Assembly (NCBI RefSeq): GCF_001469955.1
Contig: NZ_LOPU01000003.1
Coordinates: 1 to 64,000 of the forward strand
Direction: 5' to 3'
Source: Haloprofundus marisrubri
GTDB lineage: Archaea > Halobacteriota > Halobacteria > Halobacteriales > Haloferacaceae
DNA: 64,000 nucleotides
Shown: positions 63,801-64,000 of the stretch, one piece after another
How positions within the stretch are numbered: position 1 is the first letter of the stretch
Layout of the letters: every line of letters starts with the position of its first letter
The notes under the pieces: generated by a model
What the model was told of the DNA's origin: nothing
What the model saw: only the letters and a program-made list of their open reading frames with translations
The model's database searches: none
Program-made: the position numbers and the translations under genes

Positions 63801-63960
63801 TTCCACCATATCTGTCGTCTATCTAAGGTAGTACCCGAATGTGCATGAATAATTTGATGCATACAGCTGCTAAATAACAAAGATATCAATATATTTTCGC
63901 GTTTTCTCGTTGAAGCCCCACGGAAACCAGAACACTCTTGATAAGAGGTATCACACCACA

Positions 63961-63983
63961 GTTCGATGACTGAGCTATCGAAC
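63961..63983. repeat. Inverted repeat at the window end
   Basis: GTTCGAT-GACTGAGCT-ATCGAAC has perfect 7-base arms. An ATG at 63966 within it opens a frame that runs off the window (MTELSNTVVGT), so this could be the start of a gene or a regulatory hairpin. The preceding 165 bases are AT-rich and hold nothing else recognised. Confidence 0.3.
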
Positions 63984-64000
63984 ACAGTTGTGGGAACTGC

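Overview
The window is chromosomal-type DNA from an extremely halophilic archaeon (class Halobacteria); the genus cannot be fixed from the sequence. The signs are high GC, very acidic proteins, Tat lipoprotein signals (twin arginine plus lipobox), TATA boxes about 25-30 bases before start codons with little or no leader, Bat-type HTH regulators, haloarchaeal zinc ribbons, and families such as DUF2270. No rRNA, tRNA or CRISPR array was seen.

Layout. 0-4.6 kb: an aromatic-catabolism-like group (Rieske ferredoxin, TetR regulator, FAH-family hydrolase, MhqO-like ring-cleaving dioxygenase, TatD hydrolase). A palindrome TTNACC-N4-GGTNAA is repeated before four of these genes, so they look like one local TetR regulon. 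4.6-7.4 kb: two tandem zinc-ribbon microproteins, then an iron-box-controlled iron/siderophore-binding lipoprotein and a flavin reductase. 7.4-21 kb: mostly ordinary genes: SprT protease, arsenate-reductase/LMW phosphatase, methyltransferase, DUF547, CoA-disulfide-reductase-like enzyme, DUF3179 lipoprotein, UbiA/MenA prenyltransferase, HAD dehalogenase, a secreted ComEC-like metallo-beta-lactamase with a lamin-tail domain plus DUF3006, and an MFS transporter. 21-23.4 kb: a cytochrome P450 and a two-gene CrcB fluoride channel behind a well-matched fluoride riboswitch.

23.4-28.1 kb is a complete sulfur-trafficking island: TSUP permease, a 59-residue membrane protein, two YeeE/YedE halves, a rhodanese-persulfide dioxygenase-like fusion carrying an expanded 12-residue repeat, TusA and a DsrE/DrsE-like protein. 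The arms diverge around a control region with inverted repeats, and the sequence CCAATACAGAA occurs before two of the transcription units. 28-35.5 kb: DUF2270 protein, two Tat lipoproteins, KatG and an aldehyde dehydrogenase. 35.5-43.3 kb is visibly more AT-rich. It begins with a degenerate, apparently mosaic transposase and carries an AI-2E exporter-family protein, a CPA1 antiporter, and a divergent pair of formylglycine-generating enzyme and Cys-type arylsulfatase, which should be enzyme maturase and client.

43.3-54.8 kb: SCP2-like protein with an alpha/beta hydrolase, further hydrolase/methyltransferase/SDR genes, a probable lipoprotein pseudogene, glutamate dehydrogenase preceded by a 47-residue zinc ribbon, a 959-residue PAS/GAF/Bat regulator, an SDR and a CatE-like dioxygenase. 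54.8-63.8 kb: a TldD/PmbA relative lacking the zinc motif and an AstE/AspA-type amidohydrolase converge on a full dipeptide/oligopeptide ABC transporter operon (SBP, two permeases, two ATPases).

Most striking candidates: the TetR operator set, the fluoride riboswitch with dual CrcB, the sulfatase/maturase pair, and the sulfur island with its shared promoter element.
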